From Medicago truncatula (Eukaryota > Streptophyta > Magnoliopsida > Fabales > Fabaceae), in NCBI RefSeq assembly GCF_003473485.1, contig NC_053044.1, positions 55,096,091-55,160,090 on the forward strand: a stretch of DNA of 64,000 bases, written 5' to 3'. The notes below the pieces were generated by a model. That model made no database searches. It saw only the letters and a list, made by a program, of their open reading frames with translations, and was not told where the DNA came from. This document shows, one piece after another, positions 1 to 10,799 of the stretch. Both the position numbers and the translations under genes were made by a program. Position 1 is the first letter of the stretch, and the number at the start of each line of letters is the position of its first letter.

Positions 1-186
1 TTTTTTTAAGTGATTAAGAGTCTTGATTGAATACCACAAGATTTTTTTTAAATGACAAAGAATCTTGATTGAATAATACAAGACTTTTTTTAAATTGAAA
101 AGAGTCTTGATTGAATACCACAAAATTTTTTCTTGATAAAAAAATCTTTTAAAATCTTTTATAATCATGATCCAATACACCCCCTA
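1..186. mobile_element. Right end of a MITE-like DNA element, cut by the window edge
   Basis: This is the same family as the element at 37250-38648. It has repeated blocks in which a CCACAAGA-type motif is followed by a T-run and then an AGTCTTGATTGAATA-type motif. It ends in a terminal stretch containing TCCAATACACCCCCTA. The matching right end of the other copy ends TCCAATACATCCCCTTA. Only the right half lies in the window, so length and target duplication cannot be judged. Confidence 0.6.
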
Positions 187-1596
187 AACTTGCCCTCAAT
201 GAATAATAATCTCAAAAATTACAAAAATAACATTTTGACATCAAAATTTTAATGTCTTTTTTGAAATAAGTGCAAATTATAATAGATACTACTGTAAGAT
301 AAGAAAGCAATGGAAATAAGTATATACTCTTAAAAAAAAAAAAAAAGTATATAGGATGTCACATACACTTTATGTGTTTTGATATTCAAATACACGTTAA
401 AAAATTAAATATAAAAAGCTAATAATTAGTAAAATTGATAAGGTATTTTGCTCACATCCGTTTAACATGAAACATTAGAAGAAAACTTGTCGATAATATG
501 TTGTTAGGGTTCCGTATAAAATGAACCATTAGAAAAATTGGTCCATAGTGGACCACTACTTTTTACCTTTGGATTGATCAAACCCTCACAATAATAATTT
601 ACACCATCTACACATTATCTCTTCCTCCATTTGATCATTCCTTGCTGTTAATAATTTACCTCTCCTAAAAAAACACTTGCTAGTTCTCTTCTCTCAATCA
701 AGCTTTCTTCTAGAATTTTTTGTGATCCTTTTGTTTCTCTTCCCTTATTCTCACCTCCTTCATATCTCGTAGTTACCCTTTTTAATGGAAACCGTGTATT
801 TTTTAATTTCAATGTTTTTTTTTTGAAGGAATTAATTTCAATGTTATGATGTACCAATAATATGCAAAAACATGACGTTGAAGACCCATCGACACAAACA
901 TCATTGAACATTCACAAAAACCACTCGTTGTTGTTCCCACTCTCCGGCACAACTACCGTAACAAAAATCTGATTCCGTCGCAATCTTGATCATACGTAGA
1001 CGATTTACCTGCAACTGTATACATCATCATTTCTATAAGTCTTCACTTTTTTATAAATGTTCGTAGGTTTATAAACATTTAGTTATAGAAATTTCAACAA
1101 ATATATCATGTTCCAAACATAAAATTAGGATTAAACGTCCCATTCTGCAACATAATAGCCTATTAGGTGGCCAGCTTTGCTCACTAAAAAAACAGATAGC
1201 CAGCTATGAATTTGGTGAACTATATATTCAAAGAACATTGACCGGTCCAAGTACTTACAGCTTAAGCCTTACATGACTGAAGGAATCAAAGATACACCAA
1301 AAAAACAAAAGAAAAGCACACAAACACATGAGCTATGAGTCCGTGCAACAGTTCTAAAAAATAAAAATGGTTAAACACATAAAAAAAAAAGCTTTTCTTG
1401 ATTTCCCATAATTAACAAAAAAAAAAAAGACAGAAAATCAAAGAAAAACCACACGTGAATCCAAAACCCCACTGCTCTACCCCATTCCTGTACAGCCTGT
1501 AAATTGTTGTTTGTTAGTACGAGTAAAATGCCTCACTCACTCAAAATCAACAACCCCATTAAAAAAATTCAAAAGAAAAAGACATAAACATAGAAA
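187..1596. other. Intergenic stretch, no gene seen
   Basis: AT-rich DNA with short homopolymers. The open frames here are short and have no recognisable domain. The last 100-150 bases should hold the 3' UTR of the minus-strand DUF1005 gene that ends at 1597. I see no repeat structure that I can name. Confidence 0.6.
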
Positions 1597-3344
1597 TCAT
1601 CCAACTAAATCCATTTGCTGACAAAGCTCTTTCCTTAACCGTTGAGAGAATAGCCTGCAAGCATCCACACTTAAATCAACGGCTGCAGCTAAAGCTACAA
1701 AAGCAGCAGCATCCTCCGTGCAATTCACGTGCGGCACACTCACCTCCACCGTAGGTTTGCTGCACCTTCCCTCACCTTCTACACTCGCCGACATCACAAA
1801 CCCTCTATACATACAATAAGGCCATAGCCCATAACCATAATCACCACTTCCCCTTGGACTACAAACCGGCGACGTCGCGTTTCCCGGCGTCGCACGACCG
1901 TTAGAACCACCACCTCCTCCACAACGGCTACTCAAATCAAGAACAAACTTCCCTCCTCTAGTCAAACTCAACGTTGACTCTGCAATGACAATACCACCAG
2001 CACTCATGCTACCGTTAGTGTCCGGCATAAGTTCAAACCGGTAACCAAGACCATCAGAGCCACCGCGTTCGCGCCACGCTTCCAGTCTTCCCCAAGGCTT
2101 CCATGTACCATCACCAGGACGAAGAATAAGCCATGAACCGGGATTTGAGCAGCTAACCCGGTCTGACCCGGGAGATGCAACGAAAGGTGTGACCATTGAA
2201 GCAGCTGCAACCGGTGAACCGGAAAGGTCGTGAACCGTAATGGACCATCCTTTGCGTTCTTTCCCTGTACGTTCACGTTCACTTCCGAATGAACTTAACC
2301 AGCTTCTAGAAGCTCCTACCTCTGATTGCATTGATCTGAAACGAAACGGAATAACCGTCACGTTAGATAACTTGGAAGATACAAACATACACTCAACGTG
2401 TAACAGAAAACGTTACAGATTCAGGAAATTCGAATCCCTAGAATTGACACCTAACCTAAACCACTTCTAAAAAAATTCTAAAAAATCAACTAATCCAAAT
2501 TTGGTAGCAACCGCATTCAAATTTTCAACTAGACATGAAATTGATATTTTCAATTTTCTACTTTAGCTTTTCATTTTCACTATCCATAAAGAGTAAAGTG
2601 CACAATAAAGTGCGCGAAATGCGTTCATACGGTGAACGCGGGTAATGTCGCTAACCTACAATCATTGTAATTAAAAAAAAAAAAAAAAGTTCATATAAAT
2701 CGTTGAGTCAAGTTATACCTAGAACGTTGATTCCGGTCACCACTGTTGTTTCTAAAACTGAACTTGCACGTGAAGACAGGTTGTGAAATATTGCCTTGGA
2801 TCTGAAAAACCTGAGGACTGCATTCTGGCTCGCCGTCGAACTGGAATACGAACCTAGGATCAGGTTCGGCCTTAACATTGAGGTGAAACTGTGCAGAACC
2901 GCCTTTATCATCCTTCCCAACCGTAATCCATCCATTATGGAAAACAGTGGCCTTCGTTAGAGTACCGGTGAGGTTCAACGGAACGGAGACTTTTCCGAGA
3001 AGTCTCCCGGAGTTAACACCGCATGTGGTGCCACTCCGACCGGTGTAGATCGCAATTTTGAGGGTAAGTTTCTTGGCGAATATGGATTTTCCGGTGAGCC
3101 TGTCAAGATCAGCCTTACTGAGATGAAAAGAAGCGGCAATCGGTTGGATTTGTGAGTCAGGGGAATTATTCTCGTGAGGGATGAAGGGGACAAGAGCAGT
3201 TTGTAGAGGAAAGTTCTTGAGTTTTATCTTGCAGAAACACGGTGAAGATGAAGGATGCACGACGGAGCGTGCAGGTTTGGAGGCGACAGGGATTTTAAGG
3301 GCGAGGTTTCCGATGGTTAGACGAACGAACGGACAGGGATCCAT
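1597..3344 (-). CDS. DUF1005 family protein (ASG1-like), 454 aa, two exons
   Basis: The exons are 3344-2719 and 2335-1597 on the minus strand. The intron is bounded by GT at 2718 and AG at 2336, and joining them gives 455 codons including the stop with no frame break. The start MDPCPFVRL and the C-terminal half, with a WSITVHDLSGSPVAAASMVTPF-like core, a Gly-rich loop (GGGGG) and the ending LCQQMDLVG, match plant DUF1005 proteins. The Arabidopsis member ASG1 has been linked to abiotic stress. The biochemical function is unknown. There is no signal peptide or clear membrane segment. The ATG at 3344 sits in an AACATGG context and is preceded by a CT-rich leader (about 3500-3760 on this strand). 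I am confident of the family and have no evidence for an activity. Confidence 0.93.
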
Positions 3345-3760
3345 GTTGGTGAAATGGTTCAGAAAATGGAGAAAGAGTGTTAATGGTGGTAGAAAAGTAG
3401 AAGTAACATTCGGTGCAGTGGAAGTAGTGTGTGTGTTTAGGGTGAAATGGGAAAAAGCAAGAGAATGTGATGTGTTTAGTAGAGAATAGAATTGAATTAG
3501 TTGGGATGAGACTAGACTTGAGGGAGGTTGAAGAGGTGAGAGAGAGAGAGATAAAAAAAAGGGTAAAGGGGGGAAAAGAAAGAGAGAAAATGGGTAGGGT
3601 GATGAAATTGTGGGTGTGGAAGACAGCTGGGTACAGCTAGGAGGGTCGTTAGAGTAGTGGCTGGGGAACCTAAGTTGGCGGTATCTGTTACTATTGAGTT
3701 GAGGTCAGGTCCCTCTCTCTCTCTCCTGCACTGCACTTTACTGGACCCCACTCTCTCTCT
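3345..3760 (-). promoter_or_regulatory. CT-rich 5' leader/promoter of the DUF1005 gene
   Basis: Read on the minus strand, this stretch has CT microsatellite tracts at about 3711-3725 and 3537-3551 and pyrimidine-rich sequence up to the start codon. Such tracts are common in plant core promoters and 5' UTRs. No convincing TATA box was picked out. The role is inferred from position. Confidence 0.4.
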
Positions 3761-6700
3761 TGTTAAATTTAAGCAGCCAGCCCATTGGATTTCATTTATT
3801 TATTGCTGTTTTAATTCTCGTTATTACCCTTAGCTTTTTGTTACTGTCTACTACTACAACAACGTAGGGGTAAAGGTAAGGGCAAGGCAGCAGCATGATA
3901 CGCATCTGCCACGCCACACGTGGTGTTGCTCTTCAGCTGTGCTTTCATTACCACTCAATCAGTACGTACATAACCACGAAACCATAACATAGCATTGTGA
4001 TTGCGGAGAGATGTGGATGCCTTTCCTTTCAAATTTCTAACATTATTTCATTAAATTAATATTAATATTTTTTTTAGCAAAGCAGCTAATACTTCTTAAA
4101 AATTCATTTTTTTTTTTAAATAAATACCTTGTATAGAGTATTATGCAATTTTTTTCTATCCACGTTGCAAAATGTACTAAAATGGCTTTTTATTTGATTT
4201 ATTAATTTTTTTTGTGGTGTCTGGAATTTTAAACCCCAAACCTTGCATAACACTAAAAATATTATAACTAAATTTTTCTTTACTAATTAGTTGAAATGAA
4301 ATATATTTGACTTAAATACAATTTCAGTCAAAAATAACTTTTTAGGTAACTGTTTATCAAGTAGAAGAAAATCTTGGTCTCTCTAATTTTGTTTCTGTTA
4401 TAGAATTTACTAAATTAGTTTTTTTTAGTCAATTTAAATATTTTTTCTAAATTAAAATTTTTTACTTAAATTCAATTTCGGTCAAAAGAACTTCTTTATA
4501 TGACTTTTTATGAAACAGAAAGTCTAAGCCTCTAAAAGAAAACTCTTTTTCCTTCATTGTCATTCTTTAAATTAACGAGAGAAAAAAACAAACTGTAAGG
4601 ATCATAACGAAAGCATCACTGGTGCTAAAACTCAAGATTTTGTTCTTAAGTTAATTTTGGTAGAACACATTCTATCAGCTCAACTTTAATCATATGGATA
4701 ATTTCTTTGTTAAAAATATAAATTGGACCTCAATTATTAATTATTGTTAAGATATATGAAATAATTTCATGACTCTATCATATTCTCTGTCCTATAAGGG
4801 TGTTTGGTAAAAATAAATTTTGGTAGAAATAATTTTATATATTTTGATTTAGTTGATGACCGTTTCTTAGCTAAATCAAACGACTCATATTTGACGATTG
4901 TAGAAATATGGACCTTCATCCTTCAAAAAGAAAAAAGAAACATGGACCTTCAATCTTTTAAATTGAAATATGTGATTCATGTTTTCAATCTTTTGAGCAA
5001 CCTTGTCTTTATGCATAAGCTTACATATAATAATTGTGTTGTAGTCTTTTTACTTTAATTGCGCTTTTTAAATTGTCGATACGTGAGGGGTTATGCTATG
5101 TGTGATTTGGTTAGAATGTGTTGCCTTACATGCACCTCGTTATCAACTATAGTCTTATTCTTCTGCCTCACGAACATGGCTTCAGCACAGGCGGGTAAAA
5201 ATGTTGTGTCATTTCATCTTTTGTGTTTTGGTGTGTGGATATATGCCCATATTTCTAATATGATATGGTTTGTTTCTTTTACTAATGATTGTTCTCAAGT
5301 AAGTTGATTTTTTTTATTTACAAAGGATAAGTGATAAGTATCTCGATTGTTCATTCAATTTTAGCATATGATACAAGCACAACTTAGAAAAGTCATTAAA
5401 AGGTTATGTTACTGCAGTGAGAAGCACAATTTATGTATGTTGGCATTCAACGGCATAATGGAGTTACATAAATCAAAAGTCTCAACCTTCCTTAAGTTGC
5501 ACATGATATTTTCTTCCAAATGGGGGTGAATCAATTTTTTTTGTTGTTTATCTAATTAATCGAGTGACATTTCGTGTTATAAGTACCATTGGTCTTGTTC
5601 AGTTTAGGATCTCATTTTTTCCTTTTGTAATTGTCATGCATAGTTTTGAATCATGAATATTTTGGCATGTTGATTTTTTCGGTATTCACAAGTAACACCA
5701 AATCAACGTAGATTCTTGTGCGGTTAGATGTGTCTTTATGAACTATCGTACTAACAAAGACAGGGAAGAAATTATATCACGTCTTATTTATGATTATTTT
5801 TCGTTTCTAAAAACGTCACTTTTCACAAAAAACAAAAAAAAAAAAAGTATCTTGCTTCATTTGTCCCCAACTTAAAAGTTTGAATTTCTAGTTCTTGGTT
5901 ATAGCTTCCTGAGAAGCCGATTGCTACTTGTGCTTTTAATTATATTTATGTTCATTCTCTTAGTTTTGATGAGCATCTGAAGTTCAACTTATCTAAACTT
6001 TTTCTTATAAAAAAAATGTAGTAGTGCTACTAACAAAGGATTCAAAGGACAAACAGGAAATATCAACTACTAAAATATGTACGGGTGTTGCAAATTTGTA
6101 GCTTTATGTACCTAGTTAAAAGGTTAAAGCCACGAGAGAAACCTAATAAGAGATGCCCAACATTTTCCGTGAATTGCCTATTTTTCTTTGCATTTTGATA
6201 CGTGTTCATGAAGATTTGTTTGTAGGTGGTAGAGTTTTCGGAAAGTGCAAATACCACGTTTTTGGATTTCGGTTTCAAGCTATTGTGGTTAAATGGTTTT
6301 CCAAAAAACTTAAGCAATTATTTTTTGGCTTATAAAGAGTTACAGATAAACTTAAAACATTATTTTTCAATTCACCGTTTTTCCTTAAAAAATTAAGGAA
6401 TTCCTTCGAGCTTAGATGAATTTGAAGACAAACATAGAAGTTATATGTTTTTTCGACCGATTTAAAGAATGAGAGAAGGGTATTCACATCTCCCAAATTT
6501 TGAAAGTACAAATGCAGGGAAATGAAGAAAAAAAATTGTGGGGGTGAACTCTGAATTCAGAAACGTTGAAAGTAAGGGTAGAAAAAAATTGTGTAAGAAG
6601 TTAAATGACAAAAATGCTAATATTGATTTATTTTTATTATAAATTGTAGGGGTATAATTTCCGTGTCCGAGGGGATAAAGAGAAACATAACACGACCCAA

Positions 6701-6855
6701 ATGGTTTGGGCTCAAATACAACTGGGGTGGGCCTTGAATATTTACAAAAAGGTTAATTTGGGAATTACAAAAAATCCAGGAGATAAAACGATAAGGGAGG
6801 GATAAGAGTCTAAGAAAGAAAGGAGAAACCGCGACAGAGAATTGAAGAGAGCAAA
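3761..6855. other. Long intergenic stretch, no gene supported
   Basis: Low-complexity AT-rich DNA. Several open frames of 60-155 codons exist (for example near 4804-5307, 6063-6511 and 6617-7084), but none shows a domain, biased codon use or exon structure I can support. The last 80 bases before 6856 are the purine-rich presumptive leader of the PSRP6 gene. Confidence 0.55.
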
Positions 6856-7170
6856 ATGTCGTCGGTGTCAAGCATATTCGGATGCGGGGTTTCGATTGCG
6901 CCAAATTCATTGAGAAAGAAAGCAATTGGAATTGAAAGGAGAAATGTTTGTGGAGGATTGTTGATAGAGTGTTCATCGAGGCCACAGAAGAAATCAACTG
7001 CACATCACATGAAGACGAGACCCAGAAAATCATCACTGTCGGATAGGAATCGGAAACCAACAGAGTATGCTCCGTTGCCACCACTGCCTCCTGATTTTAC
7101 AATTGTCATTCCTGCTGATGCATCTTCAACGGCTACTGTTGTTCCTCCGCCTCCTACTCCTTCTACTTGA
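6856..7170 (+). CDS. PSRP6: Plastid-specific ribosomal protein 6 (cL38), 104 aa, intronless
   Basis: This is a nuclear-encoded small protein of the chloroplast 50S ribosomal subunit. The N-terminal 35 or so residues are Ser- and Arg-rich, as expected of a plastid transit peptide. The conserved core follows at about residues 37-80: IECSSRPQKKSTAHH, then a basic KTRPRK stretch, then RKPTEYAPLPPLPPDF. This order is diagnostic of PSRP6 from Arabidopsis and spinach. The C-terminus is Ala/Thr/Pro-rich and variable. The length is near the usual 105 or so residues. A run of more than 20 T bases follows the stop codon in the presumed 3' UTR. The annotation rests on the core motif; the mature N-terminus is inferred. 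Confidence 0.93.
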   Translation: MSSVSSIFGCGVSIAPNSLRKKAIGIERRNVCGGLLIECSSRPQKKSTAHHMKTRPRKSSLSDRNRKPTEYAPLPPLPPDFTIVIPADASSTATVVPPPPTPST

Positions 7171-7479
7171 TTCGGTACTTTTTTTTTTTTTTTTTTTTTT
7201 TAAGTATCTGTGTTGTTGTTGTTTTATTTATTGGACTATGATTGTACTGTTAAAATATACTCGCTACTTGTTTCAGTTTTATCTTTCAATTCAATGTGAT
7301 TTTCATGTTTACATATGATGATGACAAAATGTCCACCATGCTATTATGTTATGGAAAACGCTTTTTACAGCAAACCACATAATTATTGAAGCTCTTTCTT
7401 CAATTGTTTTGACGTTAGGTATAAATTATAGGTTACCAATTTCCTTTTTGTCATTCCTTTCAAAATATCATGATGATAT

Positions 7480-7670
7480 TCAGCAACGTGCATCATACTT
7501 TAGGTGCAATCGTTGGAGTGCCAAAAAATTCGTTACAGTAGAAGCTAATCAAGTTGCTCACTATTTAGCAAAATATACATTTTCTATTTCTTCTTATGAT
7601 GCTTGGATTGAAGAAACACCTTGTATTGATGCAACTGTGGCCTTTGATTTGATGCCACACTCTCGGATGA
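7480..7670 (+). pseudogene. Fragment of a plant RNase H-like (RVT_3, non-LTR retroelement type) domain
   Basis: In frame with 7346-7756, the segment FVTVEANQVAHYLAKYTF followed by WIEETP matches the C-terminal end of the RNase H-like domain found in plant LINE polyproteins and their derivatives (consensus of the type REANxVAHxLA). Nothing upstream gives the catalytic Asp-containing strand. It is a short relic about 300 bp downstream of PSRP6, not a gene. Confidence 0.5.
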
Positions 7671-7756
7671 AGGAATATATGTTTCTTTTCAAAATAATAT
7701 TTCATTTTATAGTCATACGTTGTTTACGGAAAATCAACTTTTTAAACCGGCGTTAA

Positions 7757-9377
7757 CAAAGTTAAATTTGTATCCTTGTTTGCGGAAAAAAATTGATTTT
7801 CCATAAACTTTTACACTATGAAGGATAAAACTTTAACTTTGTTTATGTGCTTTAACTTTTGCCTTAAAGCATATGTTGTGGGAGTCTCACCAGTGTATGT
7901 ACCCGTAGATAAGCTCAAGAAAGTCAATAACAAATATAGACTAAGTTTGTCGATAGACTAATTATACATAAATGGAAGACAAGCAGATAATAAATTGTGT
8001 TGTTCGGCCTTTTTTAATGGTAAAATCAATCCTCATAAACAAATAACACCAGAAAAAATTAACTTTAACCTTGTTAACTCCTAGAACTAATAACAAATTG
8101 ATTCGCATTGACAAAACAATGTGGTGGAGAAATATATATTATCGGCATTGCAACAACTTGATGAATTTTGATGATGATCGTACTCGAAAATAGTGAGGGG
8201 GAGATTGAAATTGAGCTTATGATGATACGTAGTGTTGGAACATTGATGAAGACAGGTGAATATTGATGTTAGTTTTTGAAGAATATCCTCTTACCCCCGG
8301 GTTGCTTGTGGAATATTATATATATAATAACTGTTTGTATAATTTGGAGTAATTTTTTTTAATAGAAGCAGTTTCTGCAACAATGATCCTTTACCGATGC
8401 ACGAGAATGAGACATATTCATTTGATTTGATGCTCCTTATTAACTATCTCATGACGTTTAGTAGTTCCTTATTCTATATGTGGAACAATCACCAATATGA
8501 TTTTGTGTTTTCGTAATGTCTAAAGTGATACTCAGGGACATCAATTTTCATTAAGATTATTCTAAATAATTTGTTTTAGGGTATAGAACTAATAACATTG
8601 TTCATGAACTCCTCGATATCTTCAGTATTGTGACATATTGTTGAAGGATAATAATGACATATAAAACATGCACCATTATGGATTATTCAATGTCACATTT
8701 TCTATTCGTTAATCAACATAGAACTTTGCACTAATTTCCTTAAGATCAAATGAATATAAGGATTGTATCACAAAGGAGCTTGAAGGACGATTCAAGATTG
8801 AATTAAACATCATTAGTAAAATTTCCACTAGAAAAGACAACGCTTCCTATACAGAGATCACACACAAGCTTTCATAACACAATCACGATTAGACATAACT
8901 CAACTTTTTACAGAGGCGATTATAAGAGATTAGGAGCTCTGGATCACCATTATGAATAGTTTTTAGTCTCTTTCTCTCCTTAAAGTGTGCATTTCACTTT
9001 AAATGCGAAGTTAATATTACTCACCATTGATTAATAAACTACTCGTTGATATTAGAACTACATCATAATAAATATCAATAAAAATAAAATAAAAATGTTT
9101 TTATTTTGGTTCATACAAAATTTATTTATAATAAAATTAGTATCTTTAGCATTCATTTTAGTCCTTATTTTGAAGAATTAAAATCAAATATTTGGCCAAC
9201 ATGTATCTTTTTATTTTTTTATTTTTTAAACTTATCATATACACGTAATTGTAAAAATCAAGTCTCTTGATAACCAATCTACGTAAGATATTGATCTCTC
9301 CTAACAATTGCAAATCACTTTAAACAATTATTTTTTCATACATCAAAAAATTAAACCTTGAATCAAATAATAATTAA
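7757..9377. other. Intergenic stretch, no gene seen
   Basis: AT-rich with no open frame worth naming and no clear inverted or direct repeat. One short inverted similarity in 7690-7800 (AAATCAACTTTTTAAACCGG against AAAATTGATTTTCC-type sequence) is too short and too common to interpret. Confidence 0.5.
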
Positions 9378-10262
9378 AAGACTGTTTGATAAGACACTTT
9401 TATTAGCATTTAGCTTATAAACTCGTTTCACAAAAAAATTCTGTTTGGTAACACTTTTTCACCATGAGCTTATAACTTATTTCACGAGCTTATAAGCTAT
9501 TTTTCAGAAACTATTCCAAGTAGCGTTTGAGCTTATAGCTTATAGTTTCTCACTTTTAATTCCATTTTTACCCTTATTATTCTAACTAAATTCCATTTTT
9601 TACCCTTAATAATTTATGAATGAAATTTTAAATATGTTTTAAATGTGAATGCTATTTTTTATGAATGAAAGATCCTTTTTTTCTCAAAAGAAAAAGATAT
9701 TTTTTTTACCGTTACGTTTAAGTTTTTTTCGTTACAATTTTTACGTTTTTTTTTTGTGACTATTTCAATATTTAATGCATCTTTTTTTTTTTTTGCGAAA
9801 TGACACGTTATTTTTGTGTTATCTATCAGAATTGTAGAGAATAAGAACAAGGACAATAATTTTCTCCAACAAAAAAAATGAGAACGTTACGTTTAACTTC
9901 ACTATATATATATATTTGTACAAACTATATTTTATTTAAACTTTTTTACACTTTATATTTAATTTTTTAGGCAAATGAAAATAAATATAAGTTAACATTT
10001 AGGAATTAAAAATTAATTTAATAATAATATTAAATTGACAATGTTTAATTTTTAATTACGTTAAACATTAATTGATATAAACTTTATTATGAATTAAAAA
10101 TGTCCTTTTATGTAATTTTATATCTATCAACTAATTGAACCGCTAATTTTACCAAACACTTCAAGTAGCTTCTTATCAGCTATCAACTATCAGCCATCAG
10201 TTATAAGCTATAAGCTATCAGCTAACTTATCAGTCATCCGCTATTTTTACTAATCAGAGCCT
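9378..10262. mobile_element. Non-autonomous DNA element, family A copy 1 (hAT-like termini)
   Basis: The left end is a GACTGTTTGATAAGACAC-type sequence and the right end is an ATCAGAGCCTAATAA-type sequence, which are imperfect inverted complements. Next to both ends are clusters of AGCTTATA, TTATAGCT and TATCAGCT words (9411-9545 and 10165-10230). The interior is AT-rich and non-coding. The same organisation occurs at 61118-62391, where the right end reads TATCAAACAGAGCCTAA. A TTAGGCTCTGTTTG-like terminus is common in plant hAT-derived MITEs. The exact ends and target duplication are uncertain. Confidence 0.6.
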
Positions 10263-10799
10263 AATAATAAGTAAGAGATTGAAAAGGATAGAGCTATACT
10301 TGATTTGACAAATAGGGTCAGATAGAAGAAGTTGACTGTTGATTTTCTCACATTCAATATGTCTTAGAAAACATAAGTAAATGACTAAAAATTCAGCGGT
10401 AGTTAAGTGCTGTCGGTTTTCTAGTAATAAGCCGCTGGGGATATTTTAGCATTTTACTTGTGCTTTTAGGAAGTTTATGATGTTAAAAAAGCAACTGTGG
10501 AAGAAGTTTGGGCTGAACGAGTTTGGGTTGGGCCCATACGCAGCAAAGAGGTCTGATTAAGTCACACTGGCGAGCGAGGGAAATCTCTTTACGATAATTT
10601 TTCCGTTCCGTCGTTCTCTGCCCTCACCGTCGACGCCGGTGCCGATTTTTCTCCGTCTTGAAGGTTCGCATCATTTTCAAATCTTATAACTTCAATTTTC
10701 TTTGACTATTTCGTTATGCTAATTAATTAAGATTAATAATATTGTTAGATTGATTATTGATATATGCAATAGGTGTGTGTGCGCCATTGTTTCAATACA

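Noticed and set aside
2004-2470. Open frames at 2004-2282 (minus) and 2240-2470 (plus)
   Set aside because: Both overlap the second DUF1005 exon in the wrong frame or strand and have no domain.
6617-7084. 155-codon minus-strand open frame across PSRP6
   Set aside because: It is antisense to the PSRP6 coding region and shows no domain.
10773-10799. Upstream extension of the KH protein from a GTG codon
   Set aside because: Plant genes rarely start at GTG. The first ATG is at 10800, and 10771-10772 is a likely AG acceptor of a leader intron.
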